Shown in pieces: positions 7,968 to 16,846 of a stretch of DNA of 41,699 bases. The stretch is taken from the NCBI GenBank assembly GCA_013816485.1, contig JACDEI010000015.1, positions 1-41,699 of the forward strand. Direction: 5' to 3'. The translations under genes and the position numbers were made by a program. The notes beneath the pieces are model-generated. The model was not told where the DNA came from and did no database searches. It worked only from the letters and a program-made list of their open reading frames with translations. The stretch's first letter is position 1, and every line of letters begins with the position of its first letter. This stretch comes from Planctomycetota bacterium. Lineage in GTDB: Bacteria > Planctomycetota > UBA11346.

Positions 7968-8527
7968 GTCGGCGCTCCGTCGCGTTCGACCCGCTCGCTG
8001 ATGCAGGCGGCCAGCACCTCGCGCAGACGGTGCAGTTGCATGGTCAACGCCGAGTAGCCGCGTCCGCTGCTGGCGGCCAACTCGCGCACCGTGCGACCGA
8101 CAACGTAGCGTTGTTCGAGTAGTTCGCGCGCCGGACCACCGAGCGGTTCGAGGCACGCGCGCAGCGCATCGACCAAGTGGCCCTCGTCGCGTTGCCGCAG
8201 CAGCGGATCGGCATCGATCAGCGCCGAAAGGTCGTCGGTACCGCCGACCGCCTCGGCTTGGTGTTTGCGCAGATGATTGCGCCAGTGGTTGCGCGCGATG
8301 CCGGTCAGCCACGCGGGGAATGGCGCGTCGCCGGCGTAGGTGCGGATGCGTTTGAACGCGGTGACGAAGACTTCTTGTGCCAAGTCGTCGGCGGTCGCCC
8401 AGTCGCCCAGTCGCACGCGCAGCCAGCCGCGCACCAGGGTCTGGTGGCGGTCGACCAAGCTGCCGAAGGCGGCGATGTCGCCGTCCTGGGCAGAGCGGAT
8501 GAGGGGGTCGTCGGGGAGGTCGGGCAT
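7964..8527 (-). CDS. ECF-type RNA polymerase sigma factor
   Basis: A 187-aa alternative sigma factor of the extracytoplasmic-function group. Region 2 covers about residues 10-85, with DDLAQEVFVTAFKRIRTY and FPAWLTGIARNHWRNHLRK. Region 4 is at about 120-175 (LEQRYVVGRTVRELAASSGR), a helix-turn-helix for -35 recognition. It overlaps the FecR-LamG gene by 4 bp, the arrangement expected for a sigma/anti-sigma pair. It is transcribed divergently from the 809-residue secreted protein gene, and the 176-bp gap is a natural place for an autoregulated promoter, although I could not identify one by eye. No clear Shine-Dalgarno sequence precedes the ATG. Confidence 0.93.
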   Translation of the reverse strand: MPDLPDDPLIRSAQDGDIAAFGSLVDRHQTLVRGWLRVRLGDWATADDLAQEVFVTAFKRIRTYAGDAPFPAWLTGIARNHWRNHLRKHQAEAVGGTDDLSALIDADPLLRQRDEGHLVDALRACLEPLGGPARELLEQRYVVGRTVRELAASSGRGYSALTMQLHRLREVLAACISERVERDGAPT

Positions 8528-8703
8528 GGCCGTGAAGGGGGGTGGTCGGCGGTTGCGAGTCGGGCAGTCAGAAGTCTGGAAGTCCCATGGCGTGAGTGGC
8601 TTCTGGACTGACTTCAGGAGAGCGGGTGTCCAAAATCACGGGCAGGGGCACTCTTACTGTGTTATCCTCCTGCGACCTAACACATCCCGCTCTGGAGACC
8701 TTC

Positions 8704-11133
8704 ATGCGTTCGTTGAGCCTGCTTGCTCTCGCCTTCTTGCCTCTGGCTGCCGCTGACACCCCGCGTGCGGTCTCCGGCATCTACCCACACTTGGCTTACT
8801 ACAACGGCAGCGGCGAATGTGGTACGGGAGCGGTGGTGCCGTGGGCGGAGCGGTTGTGGGTCATCACCTATGCGCCGCACTGTCCGAACGGGTCGGATGA
8901 CAAGCTCTACGAGATTGCGCCGGACCTCACCATGACGGTGCGACCGGAAAGCGTCGGCGGCACACCGGCCAACCGCATGATCCATCCCGAGTCGCAGCAA
9001 CTCTTCATCGGTCCGTACGTCATCGATGCGCAGCGCACCGTGCGCGTGTTGACGCCGAAGGCGATGCCCGGCCGGCACACCGGCAATGCGCGGCACCTGA
9101 GCGATCCGGCGAACAAGATCTACTACGCGACGATGGAGGAGGGATTCTACGAGGTCGACGTGAAGACTCTCGCGGTGACCATGCTTTTTCCCGACGCCAA
9201 CGCGACCAAGGATGCCGGTGGCACGTTGCTGCCTGGGTACCACGGCAAGGGGCTCTACAGCGGCCAGGGACGGCTGGTCTACGCCAACAATGGCGAGAAG
9301 TCCGCTGCCGCATTGAAGGATCCGCGCACGGCGTCGGGGGTGCTCGCGGAGTGGGATGGCAAGGACTGGACAGTGATCCGCCGCAATCAATTCACCGAGG
9401 TCACCGGCCCTGGCGGCATCACCGGCAGCGCTAATCCGGCGAGCGATCCGATCTGGAGCGTCGGGTGGGACGACCGCTCGCTAATGCTCTACCTGCGTGA
9501 GCCGGCGCGCGGTTGGCAGGTCTTCCGCCTGCCCAAGGCCAGCCACTGCTACGATGGCGCGCACGGCTGGAACACCGAGTGGCCGCGCATCCGCGACATC
9601 GGCGCCCAAGGTAAACCCGACCTGCTGATGACCATGCACGGGATGTTCTGGTCGTTCCCCATCACCTTCAGCAGCGGCAAGACCGCGGGCATCCGCCCGA
9701 AGTCGAGCTACCTGAAGGTCATCGGCGACTTCTGTCGTTGGAACGATCGCATCGTGCTGGGCTGCGACGACAGCGCGAAAAGCGAGTTCCTCAACAAGCG
9801 CAAATCGAAGGGCGAGATCGCCGGCCCAGGACAGTCGCATTCCAACCTGTGGTTCGTCAAACCCGACCAGCTCGACCACCTCGGTCCCACCACCGCCTCC
9901 GGCGCGGTGTGGCTGAACGATGTGGTGCAGGCCGGGCAACAGTCGGAGCCGTTCCTGTTCGCCGGATGGGCACGTCGGGCGATGCATGTGGTCAATGGCG
10001 GCGCGGTTTCGGCGACCTTCCTGCTCGAGGTCGACCGCACGGGCGATGGCACGTGGTCCGCGCTCGAACGCATCACGCTGCCGGCGGGCCACACCCACTG
10101 GCAGCCGTTCACCGAGGCACAGCGCGGCGAATGGGTGCGCGTCACCAGCGTCGAGGGCTGCGCCAAGACCACGGTGCTGTTCTCGTATGATGATGTCGAT
10201 GTCCGTACCACCACGCCGGACGCGATGTTCACCGGGTTGGCAACCATCGATGCGCCCGCCCACCACGGCGGCCTGATCCGCGCACGGGGCGAGAACCTGC
10301 GCACCATGTCGCTGGCCGCCAGCCGTGTTGATGGCGCGGCGATCAGCGATGCCGGTTACTACGAACTCGATGCGTCACTGGCGCTGGTGAAGAAAGATGA
10401 TGCCAAGACCGATGAGTTCGTGCGCACCAAAGTCGCCATTCCCACGGATGTCGTAGCCGTCGATGCCGCGTCGGTGCTGATCACCGACGATCGCGGTCGT
10501 CGTTGGCGTCTGCCCAAGGGCGACGCGGCCTTCGATGCGTTGACGGTGCAGGGTAAAGTGCGCCTGGATCGCGAAGTGGCGACCGAACGCGACCTCTTCA
10601 ACTGCCACGGCACGTTCTATGAACTGCCGGCAGAAAACGCCGACGGTTTCGCGCGCATCCGCCCGGTCGCCTCGCATCGCTTGCGTATCCACGACTACGC
10701 CTCGTACCGCGGTCTGCTGGTGATGACCGGCGTCGCCGACGGCGCGAGCGGCCCGCACCTCATCCGCGCCGACGACGGCAAGGCGGCGGTGTGGGTCGGT
10801 GCGATCGATGACCTCTGGCGCCTCGGCCGCGCCACCGGCGTCGGTGGTCCGTGGAAGGACAGCGCGGTCGAATCCGGCAAACCGTCGGATCCGTACCTCT
10901 TCGCTGGTTACGATGCGCGACGCATCGCTCTCTCGCATGCGGGCGCTGAGCCGGTCAACATGACGATCGAAATCGATCTCACCGGCAATGGGCTGTGGGT
11001 GCCGTACAAGACGCTGGCGGTGGCTGCTGGCGCGAAGGTCGACCACACCTTCCCGACTGAACTTCAAGCGCGTTGGGTGCGCGTGACCGCTGACAAAGCG
11101 GTCACCGCGTCCGCAGTGCTGACCTACGAGTGA
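8704..11133 (+). CDS. large secreted protein of unknown function with duplicated C-terminal domain
   Basis: The ATG at 8704 follows CTGGAGACC and starts a signal peptide (MRSLSLLALAFLPLAAADTP), giving 809 aa. The upstream part of the frame is not needed. The N-terminal 400 residues contain VVPWAERLWVITYAPHCPNG and repeated short Trp/Tyr/Asp motifs that suggest a beta-propeller. The rest includes two related segments, about 408-498 and 722-809. They share SEPFLFAGW/SDPYLFAGY, DRTGDGTWSALERI/DLTGNGLWVPYKTL and GEWVRVTS/ARWVRVTA, pointing to an internal duplication of a beta-sandwich. I know similar unannotated proteins from PVC genomes but no function. It is divergent from an ECF sigma factor, which may control it. 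Confidence 0.8.
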   Translation: MRSLSLLALAFLPLAAADTPRAVSGIYPHLAYYNGSGECGTGAVVPWAERLWVITYAPHCPNGSDDKLYEIAPDLTMTVRPESVGGTPANRMIHPESQQLFIGPYVIDAQRTVRVLTPKAMPGRHTGNARHLSDPANKIYYATMEEGFYEVDVKTLAVTMLFPDANATKDAGGTLLPGYHGKGLYSGQGRLVYANNGEKSAAALKDPRTASGVLAEWDGKDWTVIRRNQFTEVTGPGGITGSANPASDPIWSVGWDDRSLMLYLREPARGWQVFRLPKASHCYDGAHGWNTEWPRIRDIGAQGKPDLLMTMHGMFWSFPITFSSGKTAGIRPKSSYLKVIGDFCRWNDRIVLGCDDSAKSEFLNKRKSKGEIAGPGQSHSNLWFVKPDQLDHLGPTTASGAVWLNDVVQAGQQSEPFLFAGWARRAMHVVNGGAVSATFLLEVDRTGDGTWSALERITLPAGHTHWQPFTEAQRGEWVRVTSVEGCAKTTVLFSYDDVDVRTTTPDAMFTGLATIDAPAHHGGLIRARGENLRTMSLAASRVDGAAISDAGYYELDASLALVKKDDAKTDEFVRTKVAIPTDVVAVDAASVLITDDRGRRWRLPKGDAAFDALTVQGKVRLDREVATERDLFNCHGTFYELPAENADGFARIRPVASHRLRIHDYASYRGLLVMTGVADGASGPHLIRADDGKAAVWVGAIDDLWRLGRATGVGGPWKDSAVESGKPSDPYLFAGYDARRIALSHAGAEPVNMTIEIDLTGNGLWVPYKTLAVAAGAKVDHTFPTELQARWVRVTADKAVTASAVLTYE

Positions 11134-11141
11134 TCAGGTGC

Positions 11142-11250
11142 CCCCTGGGAGAGGCGAGCCCCAGCTCGCCTTTGCCTTGTTCCTTGTTGGTGCTGGATGT
11201 CAGTGATGTGGATAAAGGCAAGGCGAGCTGGGGCTCGCCTCTCCCAGGGG
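11142..11250. repeat. perfect 31-bp inverted repeat
   Basis: The left arm at 11142-11172 and the right arm at 11220-11250 are exactly complementary over 31 bp, with 47 nt between them. The arm contains a nested palindrome (GGCGAGCTGGGGCTCGCC). It starts 9 bp after the stop of the 809-residue protein gene. The loop contains TGGATGTCAGTGA, nearly the same as the core of the pnp terminator 180 bp away (GGATGTCAGTGACATCC), which suggests a local duplication. I see no gene at 11251-11383. That stretch holds only short palindromes (GGGTGGCCACCC at 11364-11375 and AGCACCTAGTGCT at 11351-11363). Confidence 0.92.
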
Positions 11251-11383
11251 TGTCGCGTGATCAGGGCGTCGTGTCGGATTCCTTCAGGAGCGGCACTCCC
11301 GTGCGAACCTCCCCTGGCAAAGCCGCGCTCTCCCGCAGGTCTGCGTGTCAGCACCTAGTGCTGGGTGGCCACCCCTGGAAACA

Positions 11384-11419
11384 AAACGGCCCTGGATGTC
11401 AGTGACATCCAGGGCCGTC
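11384..11419 (-). terminator. Rho-independent terminator of pnp
   Basis: Read on the minus strand, a 15-bp perfect stem (11388-11402 with 11404-11418) is followed by TTTTG. It lies about 20 bp after the pnp stop codon. Stem, position and T-tract all fit an intrinsic terminator. The very small loop means the top pairs probably open to give a tetraloop or larger. Confidence 0.85.
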
Positions 11420-11440
11420 ATCACCGAGCAGATCAGCTAG

Positions 11441-13720
11441 TTAGTAGCGTCCGCCGCCCTGGCCTTCACGGCGCGGGCCGCGATCGCCGCCACGATCATC
11501 GCGGCGCGGGCCGCGGTCGCCGCCACGATCGTCGCGGCGTGGGCCGCGGTCATCGCCGCCCTGTTCTGGCCCACGGGCAGCGCGCTCGGCGCGACGTGCC
11601 TGGTCCTCAGGCGACTCTTCCAGCAGCGCCTTGCGGCTGAGGCGGAATTTGCCGGTGCGAACGTCGACTTCGATCAACTTGACCTGGCACTTCTCGCCTT
11701 CCTTGGCGACATCGTTCAGGTTGTTGACGTGGCCATGCATCCATTCGCTGATGTGGACCAAACCTTCGGTGCCTGGGATGAACTCGACAAACGCGCCGAA
11801 GTCCTTGATCGCCTTGACCACGCCCGAGTAGATCTTGCCGACTTCCGGCATTTCCGTGAGGTCGCTGATCCAACCCTTGGCCTTCTCGATCGAGACCATG
11901 TCGGGCGAGGCGATGGTGATGATGCCATCGTCGTCGACGTTGATCTTGGCGCCGGTCTCTTCCTGGATGCGGCGGATGGTTTCGCCACCCTTGCCGATGA
12001 TCTTGCCGATGAGCAGCGGATCGATCTGCACCTGGACGATCTGCGGGGCGTAGGGGCTGAGCTGCGGACGCGCCACGGTGATGGCGGCGTTCATCTTCTG
12101 CAGGATGTGCAGACGGCCCTGACGGGCCTGTTCCAGCGCTTTGCCCATGATCTCGGCGCTGATGCCGGCGATCTTAATGTCCATCTGGAGCGCGGTGACG
12201 CCGGCTTCGGTACCACAGACCTTGAAGTCCATGTCGCCGTAGTGGTCTTCGTCACCGAGGATGTCGGTGAGGATGGCGTAGCGGCTGCCTTCCATGACCA
12301 AGCCCATCGCGATGCCCGCGACCGGTGCGCTGATCGGCACGCCCGCGGCCATCATGGCCATTGAGCCGCCGCACACCGTCGCCATCGACGACGAGCCGTT
12401 GGATTCAGTAATCTCGCTGACGAGGCGGATGACGTAGGGGAACACTTCTTGCGAGGGCAGCACGGCCATCAGCGCGCGACGCGCGAGGGCGCCGTGACCG
12501 ATCTCGCGGCGACCCGGGCCTGGGCGACGCTCGACCTCACCGACCGAGAAGCCGGGGAAGTTGTAGTGCAGCAGGAAGCGTTCATTGAACTTCGGCTTGA
12601 GCGAGTCGACCATCTGCTCGTCTTCCGACGTGCCCAAGGTGCAGACCAGGATGCCCTGGGTTTCACCGCGGGTGAACAGCGACGAACCGTGGGTGCGCGG
12701 CAGGATGTCGAGGTCGAGCACGATCGGACGCACGGTGGTCAGGTCGCGGCCGTCGACGCGTTTGCCGTCCAGGATCAGGTCGCGGAAGACCACGTCCTTG
12801 GCGTCGCCGAAGGCGGCTTTGACGTCAGCGGCCTGTTCTTCTTCGCCAGCACCGAGCTTGGTGACGATGGCGTCGCGGCAGGCCTTCACGGCGGCGCTGC
12901 GCTGGGCCTTGTTGCTGATCAGCAGCGCCTTGGCGATGTCGGCGCGGTGTTCCTTGAGGATCGCGGCAACCCACGGGCTGACCTCGGGTTCGACGTGGGC
13001 CATCTTCGGTTTGCCGACCTTGGCGCGCAGCGACTCGATCGCGGCGACCACCAGTTTGACCTGGCTGTGGGCGAGTTCGAGCGCCTCGACCAGCTTGGCT
13101 TCAGGAATCTGCTGGGCACCACACTCCACCATGGTGATGGCGTCCTTGGTACCGGCGACCACGAGGTCGAGGGTGCTCTTGAGACGTTCGCTGGCGAGCG
13201 GATTGATGATGAACTTGCCGTCGATCATGCCGATACGCACGGCGCCGAGGGGGCCGTTGAAGGGGATGAACGAAATGGACAGCGCAGCCGACACACCGAT
13301 CATCGACAACACGTCAGTCTCGTTCTCCTGGTCGTAGCTCATCACGATCGTCTGGCACGAGGTGTCGCGCTTATAGCCGTTGGGGAACAGCGGACGGATC
13401 GGACGATCGGTCAAACGTGAGATCAGCGTTTCGCCCTCACTCGGACGGGCTTCACGACGGAAGAAGTTACCTGGGATGCGACCAGCGGCGTAATGTTTTT
13501 CGCGGTAGTCGACGGTCAGCGGGAAGAAGTCGAGTCCAGCGCGTGGTTCACCATCGCAGGCGGTCGACAGCAACATCGATTCGCCGCAGCGGATGATGAC
13601 TGAGCCGGCGGCCTGCTTAGCGATGTAGCCGGATTCGATGGTGATGATCTTGCCGCCGAGTTCGATCTCGACGGAGTGCTTCTGCATGCTGAGGGCAGCG
13701 AGGGAGGCTTCGCGATCCAT
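11441..13720 (-). CDS. pnp: polyribonucleotide nucleotidyltransferase (PNPase)
   Basis: PNPase degrades RNA 3' to 5' with phosphate and forms part of the bacterial RNA-decay machinery. The 759-aa product has two RNase PH-like halves (for example [20 protein letters not shown] and the [12 protein letters not shown] region). A KH domain follows at about 560-615 ([20 protein letters not shown]), then an S1 domain at about 623-700 ([20 protein letters not shown]). A low-complexity Arg/Gly/Asp tail (about 705-759) ends the protein. I keep the ATG at 13720 because AGGACC precedes it. The in-frame ATG at 13687 ([12 protein letters not shown]) matches the usual family start but has no ribosome-binding site. 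It lies downstream of rpsO, the classic order, but a strong terminator separates them. Confidence 0.97.
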   Translation of the reverse strand: MDREASLAALSMQKHSVEIELGGKIITIESGYIAKQAAGSVIIRCGESMLLSTACDGEPRAGLDFFPLTVDYREKHYAAGRIPGNFFRREARPSEGETLISRLTDRPIRPLFPNGYKRDTSCQTIVMSYDQENETDVLSMIGVSAALSISFIPFNGPLGAVRIGMIDGKFIINPLASERLKSTLDLVVAGTKDAITMVECGAQQIPEAKLVEALELAHSQVKLVVAAIESLRAKVGKPKMAHVEPEVSPWVAAILKEHRADIAKALLISNKAQRSAAVKACRDAIVTKLGAGEEEQAADVKAAFGDAKDVVFRDLILDGKRVDGRDLTTVRPIVLDLDILPRTHGSSLFTRGETQGILVCTLGTSEDEQMVDSLKPKFNERFLLHYNFPGFSVGEVERRPGPGRREIGHGALARRALMAVLPSQEVFPYVIRLVSEITESNGSSSMATVCGGSMAMMAAGVPISAPVAGIAMGLVMEGSRYAILTDILGDEDHYGDMDFKVCGTEAGVTALQMDIKIAGISAEIMGKALEQARQGRLHILQKMNAAITVARPQLSPYAPQIVQVQIDPLLIGKIIGKGGETIRRIQEETGAKINVDDDGIITIASPDMVSIEKAKGWISDLTEMPEVGKIYSGVVKAIKDFGAFVEFIPGTEGLVHISEWMHGHVNNLNDVAKEGEKCQVKLIEVDVRTGKFRLSRKALLEESPEDQARRAERAARGPEQGGDDRGPRRDDRGGDRGPRRDDRGGDRGPRREGQGGGRY
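11471..11560 (-). repeat. 33-bp coding tandem repeat in the PNPase tail
   Basis: Two full 33-bp units (11471-11503 and 11504-11536) and a partial third (11537-11560) encode the 11-residue motif [11 protein letters not shown]. The units differ by only a few bases, so the array is young or homogenised. Such Arg/Gly/Asp tails often bind RNA. Copy number is likely to vary between strains. Confidence 0.85.
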
Positions 13721-13889
13721 GGATAGGTCCTATGCCGGAACAGTGCCGGCGTTGGCCGCCCAGGTCGCCTGTCCATAGGTTGGTCGATCGCTGATGTTTG
13801 AGCAGCGGTCGGCAGACTTAAGGAGAGGCAGCGTCTGGTGCGGTGTGGGTTGAAAGAAACGGAGGTTGTGAAAGAAGAAGCGAGTGGCG

Positions 13890-13925
13890 AAAAAAAAGCG
13901 GGCGGTGCCGTCCGGCACCGCCCGC
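13890..13925 (-). terminator. Rho-independent terminator between rpsO and pnp
   Basis: On the minus strand a 13-bp GC-rich stem (13898-13910 with 13913-13925) is followed by eight consecutive T residues (A at 13890-13897 on the plus strand). It starts about 7 bp after the rpsO stop. It should end most rpsO transcripts, so pnp must be expressed by read-through or from its own promoter in the 170 bp at 13721-13889. I saw no clear promoter there. Confidence 0.93.
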
Positions 13926-13931
13926 GATGAA

Positions 13932-14219
13932 TCACATCTTTTGGCGGATGTTCAGCTTGTCCGCGAGGGCGCGGTAGGCGCTCACATCCTGCGCACTGAT
14001 GTATTTGAGCAGCTTCTGGCGCTGGGCGACCATCAGCAGCAGCCCGCGGCGGCTGTGGTGATCCTTCTTGTGACCCTTGAGGTGCTCAGTCAGGTGATTG
14101 ATGCGTTCCGACAGCAGAGCGACCTGCACTTGGGGCGAGCCGGTGTTCTTGTCCGTGCCGCCGAATTCTTTGATGAGTGCAGCTTTGCGCTCTTTACTGA
14201 TGGTAGTCGTGGTGCCCAT
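13932..14219 (-). CDS. rpsO: 30S ribosomal protein S15
   Basis: S15 binds 16S rRNA early in assembly of the small-subunit platform and bridges to the large subunit. The 95-aa product is slightly longer than the usual 89, with a short Thr-rich N-terminus (MGTTTTISKERKAALIKEFG). Family hallmarks are present: TGSPQVQVALLSERINHLT, HKKDHHSRRGLLLMVAQRQK and LLKYI. The ATG at 14219 follows AAAGGG at about 10 nt. A strong terminator follows the stop, and pnp is the next gene downstream. Confidence 0.97.
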   Translation of the reverse strand: MGTTTTISKERKAALIKEFGGTDKNTGSPQVQVALLSERINHLTEHLKGHKKDHHSRRGLLLMVAQRQKLLKYISAQDVSAYRALADKLNIRQKM

Positions 14220-14351
14220 ATACGCGTGCCCTTTGTGCTCACTTGGAGCGGGTAGGTGAAAAGACCCGGGACGGCGTTCGCGTGATCGCTCGCCCGCGTC
14301 GTGGAGGGCGGGAAGCTAGCAAGACTGCCACCAGCAGCAAGGGCGGAGGGG

Positions 14352-14383
14352 GAATGCAGAATGCTGAGTGCAGAATGCAGAAT
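14352..14383. repeat. single arm of tandem 7-bp units (GCAGAAT), no matching second arm
   Basis: Four 7-bp units (GCAGAAT, GCTGAGT, GCAGAAT, GCAGAAT) after GAAT make a 32-nt tract. This is the same length and unit size as one arm of the paired hairpins elsewhere in the window. I found no complementary arm within the 190-bp gap between rpsO and the gene ending at 14411. It sits about 28 bp beyond that minus-strand stop codon. It looks like half of such an element. The rest of the gap (14220-14351) should hold the rpsO promoter, which I could not identify. Confidence 0.7.
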
Positions 14384-14410
14384 GTGTCGAGAGACAAGGG
14401 GTTGGGGGAT

Positions 14411-15877
14411 TCAGGGCGATTGGCGCAGGCGGAGGGGGAGCTGTACCTCGATGTGCCGTTCGATCACCAGGGACGCCTTGTTTGCCGGTGCCCCTGAGGC
14501 CTTCGTCCTCAGGGCCATGCGAGCGGGGTCGTCGAAGTTGGGAACCGGGGATGTCGGGTTGATGACCACGCGGAAGCGGTGTTCATCCAGGCGCTCGTAG
14601 GTGAGGTGCAGGTGGTCACCCGGCGGTTCAAGCCAGGTCGCCTTGTCCACGCGTTGCATCAGGGCGGTGAGATCGGCCGGCAGGCCGTGAGTCGGAGCCT
14701 GGATGAGCAGCATGACCGCGAGGCGGCAGATGCGGTGCTTGGCGTCGGCCTCCAACGCGGTGATGGCGCTCTCCATCAGATTGGGCACCCCGATGGCCCC
14801 GTATCCCCAGTAGCGCGGTTGGGTCACCGTCCAATCAGGAATGGGCAGGGTGGTCTCGCCGCGCAGTCGTGCGCTGATGTGGGCCTCAAGTTCCGCCGTC
14901 ACCGCGCTATCGTGATGGGTGGTGGCCCACATCCATGGTCCCGAGTACAGCCAGCGGAAACTCAACCATTCCATCCACGGATCGGTGGGGCCGGCTCCAA
15001 ACGAGATATCGTCGATCATCACCCGCCCGGTGGTGAATGAACTGAAGAAGGACATCTCCTCGCCCATGTTCGCCCAGGAATCGTTGAACCAGGTGCGCTC
15101 GCCGTCGAAGCCGTCAGCGATTCCAGCGATCAGTTTGCTGGGCTCGTTCATCCACGCCTGGCGATTGGTTTCCGGCAACCGTCCGAGGAGGGCGAGATGC
15201 ACGTAGGTTTCATTCCGGATGTTCGCGATGGCGATCCAGATCATCGCATCGAGCAGGCAACCCGGCCGCGAGAGGGCACGGTGGAAGCGGTCGAGATCAT
15301 CCAGTGCAGGGCGTGGGTCGGACTCCGTGCAGGCGGCATGATGAAGCCAATAGGCCAGCGCGCGCGTCGAAAGCAGGCTGGGGATCCGTGCGCTGGCAGC
15401 GTGCGGCAGCGAGCGCTTCCCTGGTGGCAGATCCTGCGCGATCCAACCGAGGGCACTCACCAGCAAGGTATCATGTTGAAGCAGACGCCGCGCAGGTTCC
15501 ATCAGTGCTCGTGTGTCTTCAATCTCCTTTAGAACAGCTTCAGGTGCCGGGGCTTCCCCCATCACATAGCGATTCCAGGCCTCCAACTCCTGGTTGAAAT
15601 TCCGGCGGGAAGATTCCGGGTAATCGATGCCTGGGCTGGACCAGCGGTGCCACGCTTCCTGGATTTCTACATCGACCTGCGGCGCTTGGGCGATGAACTC
15701 ATCAAGGGTCGCGACCTTGCCCTTGGCCCGCAGGTCGGTGAGCACGCGCTGGTAGTCGGCTCGACCGGCGGTGCGCAGGGTCAACAGCACGGTGAAAATC
15801 AGAAGCAACACGAACACGACGACGAGCAGCAGCCAGTGCCACCAGCGCGGGGTCCATCGTGGGGAAGATGTGGCCAT
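14411..15877 (-). CDS. membrane-anchored hypothetical protein, 488 aa
   Basis: I do not recognise a family. The ATG at 15877 gives MATSSPRWTPRWWHWLLLVV with a strong hydrophobic segment at about 11-34, then a long, probably extracytoplasmic part. The frame can be extended to a TTG at 15913, but that adds nothing convincing. The outer part is mostly helical in character, rich in Trp, Leu and Arg (for example DEFIAQAPQVDVEIQEAWHR), with no catalytic motif I can name. The C-terminus contains HLHLTYERLDEHRFRVVINP. An N-terminal anchor with a helical outer domain resembles unannotated PVC proteins. It is divergent from thiG with 102 bp between them and shows no functional link. Confidence 0.7.
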   Translation of the reverse strand: MATSSPRWTPRWWHWLLLVVVFVLLLIFTVLLTLRTAGRADYQRVLTDLRAKGKVATLDEFIAQAPQVDVEIQEAWHRWSSPGIDYPESSRRNFNQELEAWNRYVMGEAPAPEAVLKEIEDTRALMEPARRLLQHDTLLVSALGWIAQDLPPGKRSLPHAASARIPSLLSTRALAYWLHHAACTESDPRPALDDLDRFHRALSRPGCLLDAMIWIAIANIRNETYVHLALLGRLPETNRQAWMNEPSKLIAGIADGFDGERTWFNDSWANMGEEMSFFSSFTTGRVMIDDISFGAGPTDPWMEWLSFRWLYSGPWMWATTHHDSAVTAELEAHISARLRGETTLPIPDWTVTQPRYWGYGAIGVPNLMESAITALEADAKHRICRLAVMLLIQAPTHGLPADLTALMQRVDKATWLEPPGDHLHLTYERLDEHRFRVVINPTSPVPNFDDPARMALRTKASGAPANKASLVIERHIEVQLPLRLRQSP

Positions 15878-15979
15878 GCTGTGCCACGCTGCGCACTCGG
15901 GCGGAGGGAGCAAGGCACGTGCGAAGCCACTGTCCCGATCTGGACTTGTCCCGTCGTCTCACCGCCTACAAGCCCACCC

Positions 15980-16828
15980 ATGTCCGACACCACCGCCCCG
16001 CTGCCCGCCGTCCTGCCTGCGTCGATTCCGCCGCTGAAAGTCGGGAAGTACACCTTCCAGAGCCGCCTGCTGGTCGGCACCGGCAAATATCCGGACATGC
16101 CGTCGATGCAGATGTCGCTGAAGGAATCCGGTTGCGATGTGGTGACGGTGGCGGTGCGCCGCGCGAACCTGAACGATCGCGGATCGGGCAAGAGCCTGCT
16201 CGATTGGATCGGACCGCAGTACCAGTTGCTGCCAAACACGGCGGGCTGTTTCACTGCTGAGGACGCCCTGCGCACGGCACGTCTGGGACGCGAACTCGGC
16301 ATTAGCGACATGGTGAAGCTCGAAGTGCTTGCCGATCAACAGACGTTGCTGCCGCATCCGGTGCAGACGCTGGAGGCGACGCGCATCCTGGCAGCGGAAG
16401 GTTTCACCGTGCTGGTCTACACCAGTGATGATCCGGTGTTGGCGAAGGAACTCGAGTCCGCCGGAGCCGCCGCCGTCATGCCAGCCGGTGCACCGATCGG
16501 GTCTGGCCTGGGCGTGATCAATCGCAACAGCATGGAGATCATCCTCGAACGCGCGACGGTGCCGATCATCATCGATGCCGGCGTCGGCACCGCGTCGGAT
16601 GTCACCATCGCGATGGAACTCGGCGCGGCGGGCGTGTTGCTGAACACCGGCATCGCCAACGCGCAGGATCCGGTGCGCATGGCGCGCGCGATGCGACATG
16701 CCTTAGAAGCCGGATATTGGGCGTCCGGCGCTGGCCGCATTGCCAAACGCCGCTACGCCAACGCGAGTTCGCCGACCAGCGGACTCATAGCGGCGAGCGG
16801 GCATATCGGCGGCGTGCCAGGAGAGTGA
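15980..16828 (+). CDS. thiG: thiazole synthase
   Basis: ThiG makes the thiazole phosphate half of thiamine from deoxyxylulose phosphate, dehydroglycine and ThiS thiocarboxylate. The ATG at 15980 gives 282 aa, slightly longer than usual because of about 25 N-terminal residues before LKVGKYTFQSRLLVGTGKY. Core motifs are ESGCDVVTVAVRR, LLPNTAGCFTAEDALRTARL, the Schiff-base Lys113 in DMVKLEVLAD, MPAGAPIGSGLGV and IIIDAGVGTASD. A start far upstream in the same frame would overlap the divergent gene and is rejected. ThiS, ThiF, ThiH or ThiO are not adjacent, so partners must be elsewhere. I found no TPP riboswitch in the 102-bp leader. Confidence 0.96.
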   Translation: MSDTTAPLPAVLPASIPPLKVGKYTFQSRLLVGTGKYPDMPSMQMSLKESGCDVVTVAVRRANLNDRGSGKSLLDWIGPQYQLLPNTAGCFTAEDALRTARLGRELGISDMVKLEVLADQQTLLPHPVQTLEATRILAAEGFTVLVYTSDDPVLAKELESAGAAAVMPAGAPIGSGLGVINRNSMEIILERATVPIIIDAGVGTASDVTIAMELGAAGVLLNTGIANAQDPVRMARAMRHALEAGYWASGAGRIAKRRYANASSPTSGLIAASGHIGGVPGE

Positions 16829-16846
16829 CCCGCGACTTGTTCATAG

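Noticed and set aside
12449..13420. 323-codon plus-strand ORF opposite pnp
   Set aside because: It lies entirely antisense to a confidently identified PNPase and has the His/Asp/Gly/Val-rich composition of GC-rich shadow frames.
14352..14383. CRISPR array suggested by tandem repeats
   Set aside because: Units are 7 bp with no spacers between them, and no cas genes are present in the window.
15647..15979. Extended thiG start upstream of 15980
   Set aside because: It would run through the divergent 488-aa gene, and ThiG homology begins after 15980.
15878..15979. TPP riboswitch upstream of thiG
   Set aside because: No CUGAGA-type core or matching helices in the 102-bp leader.
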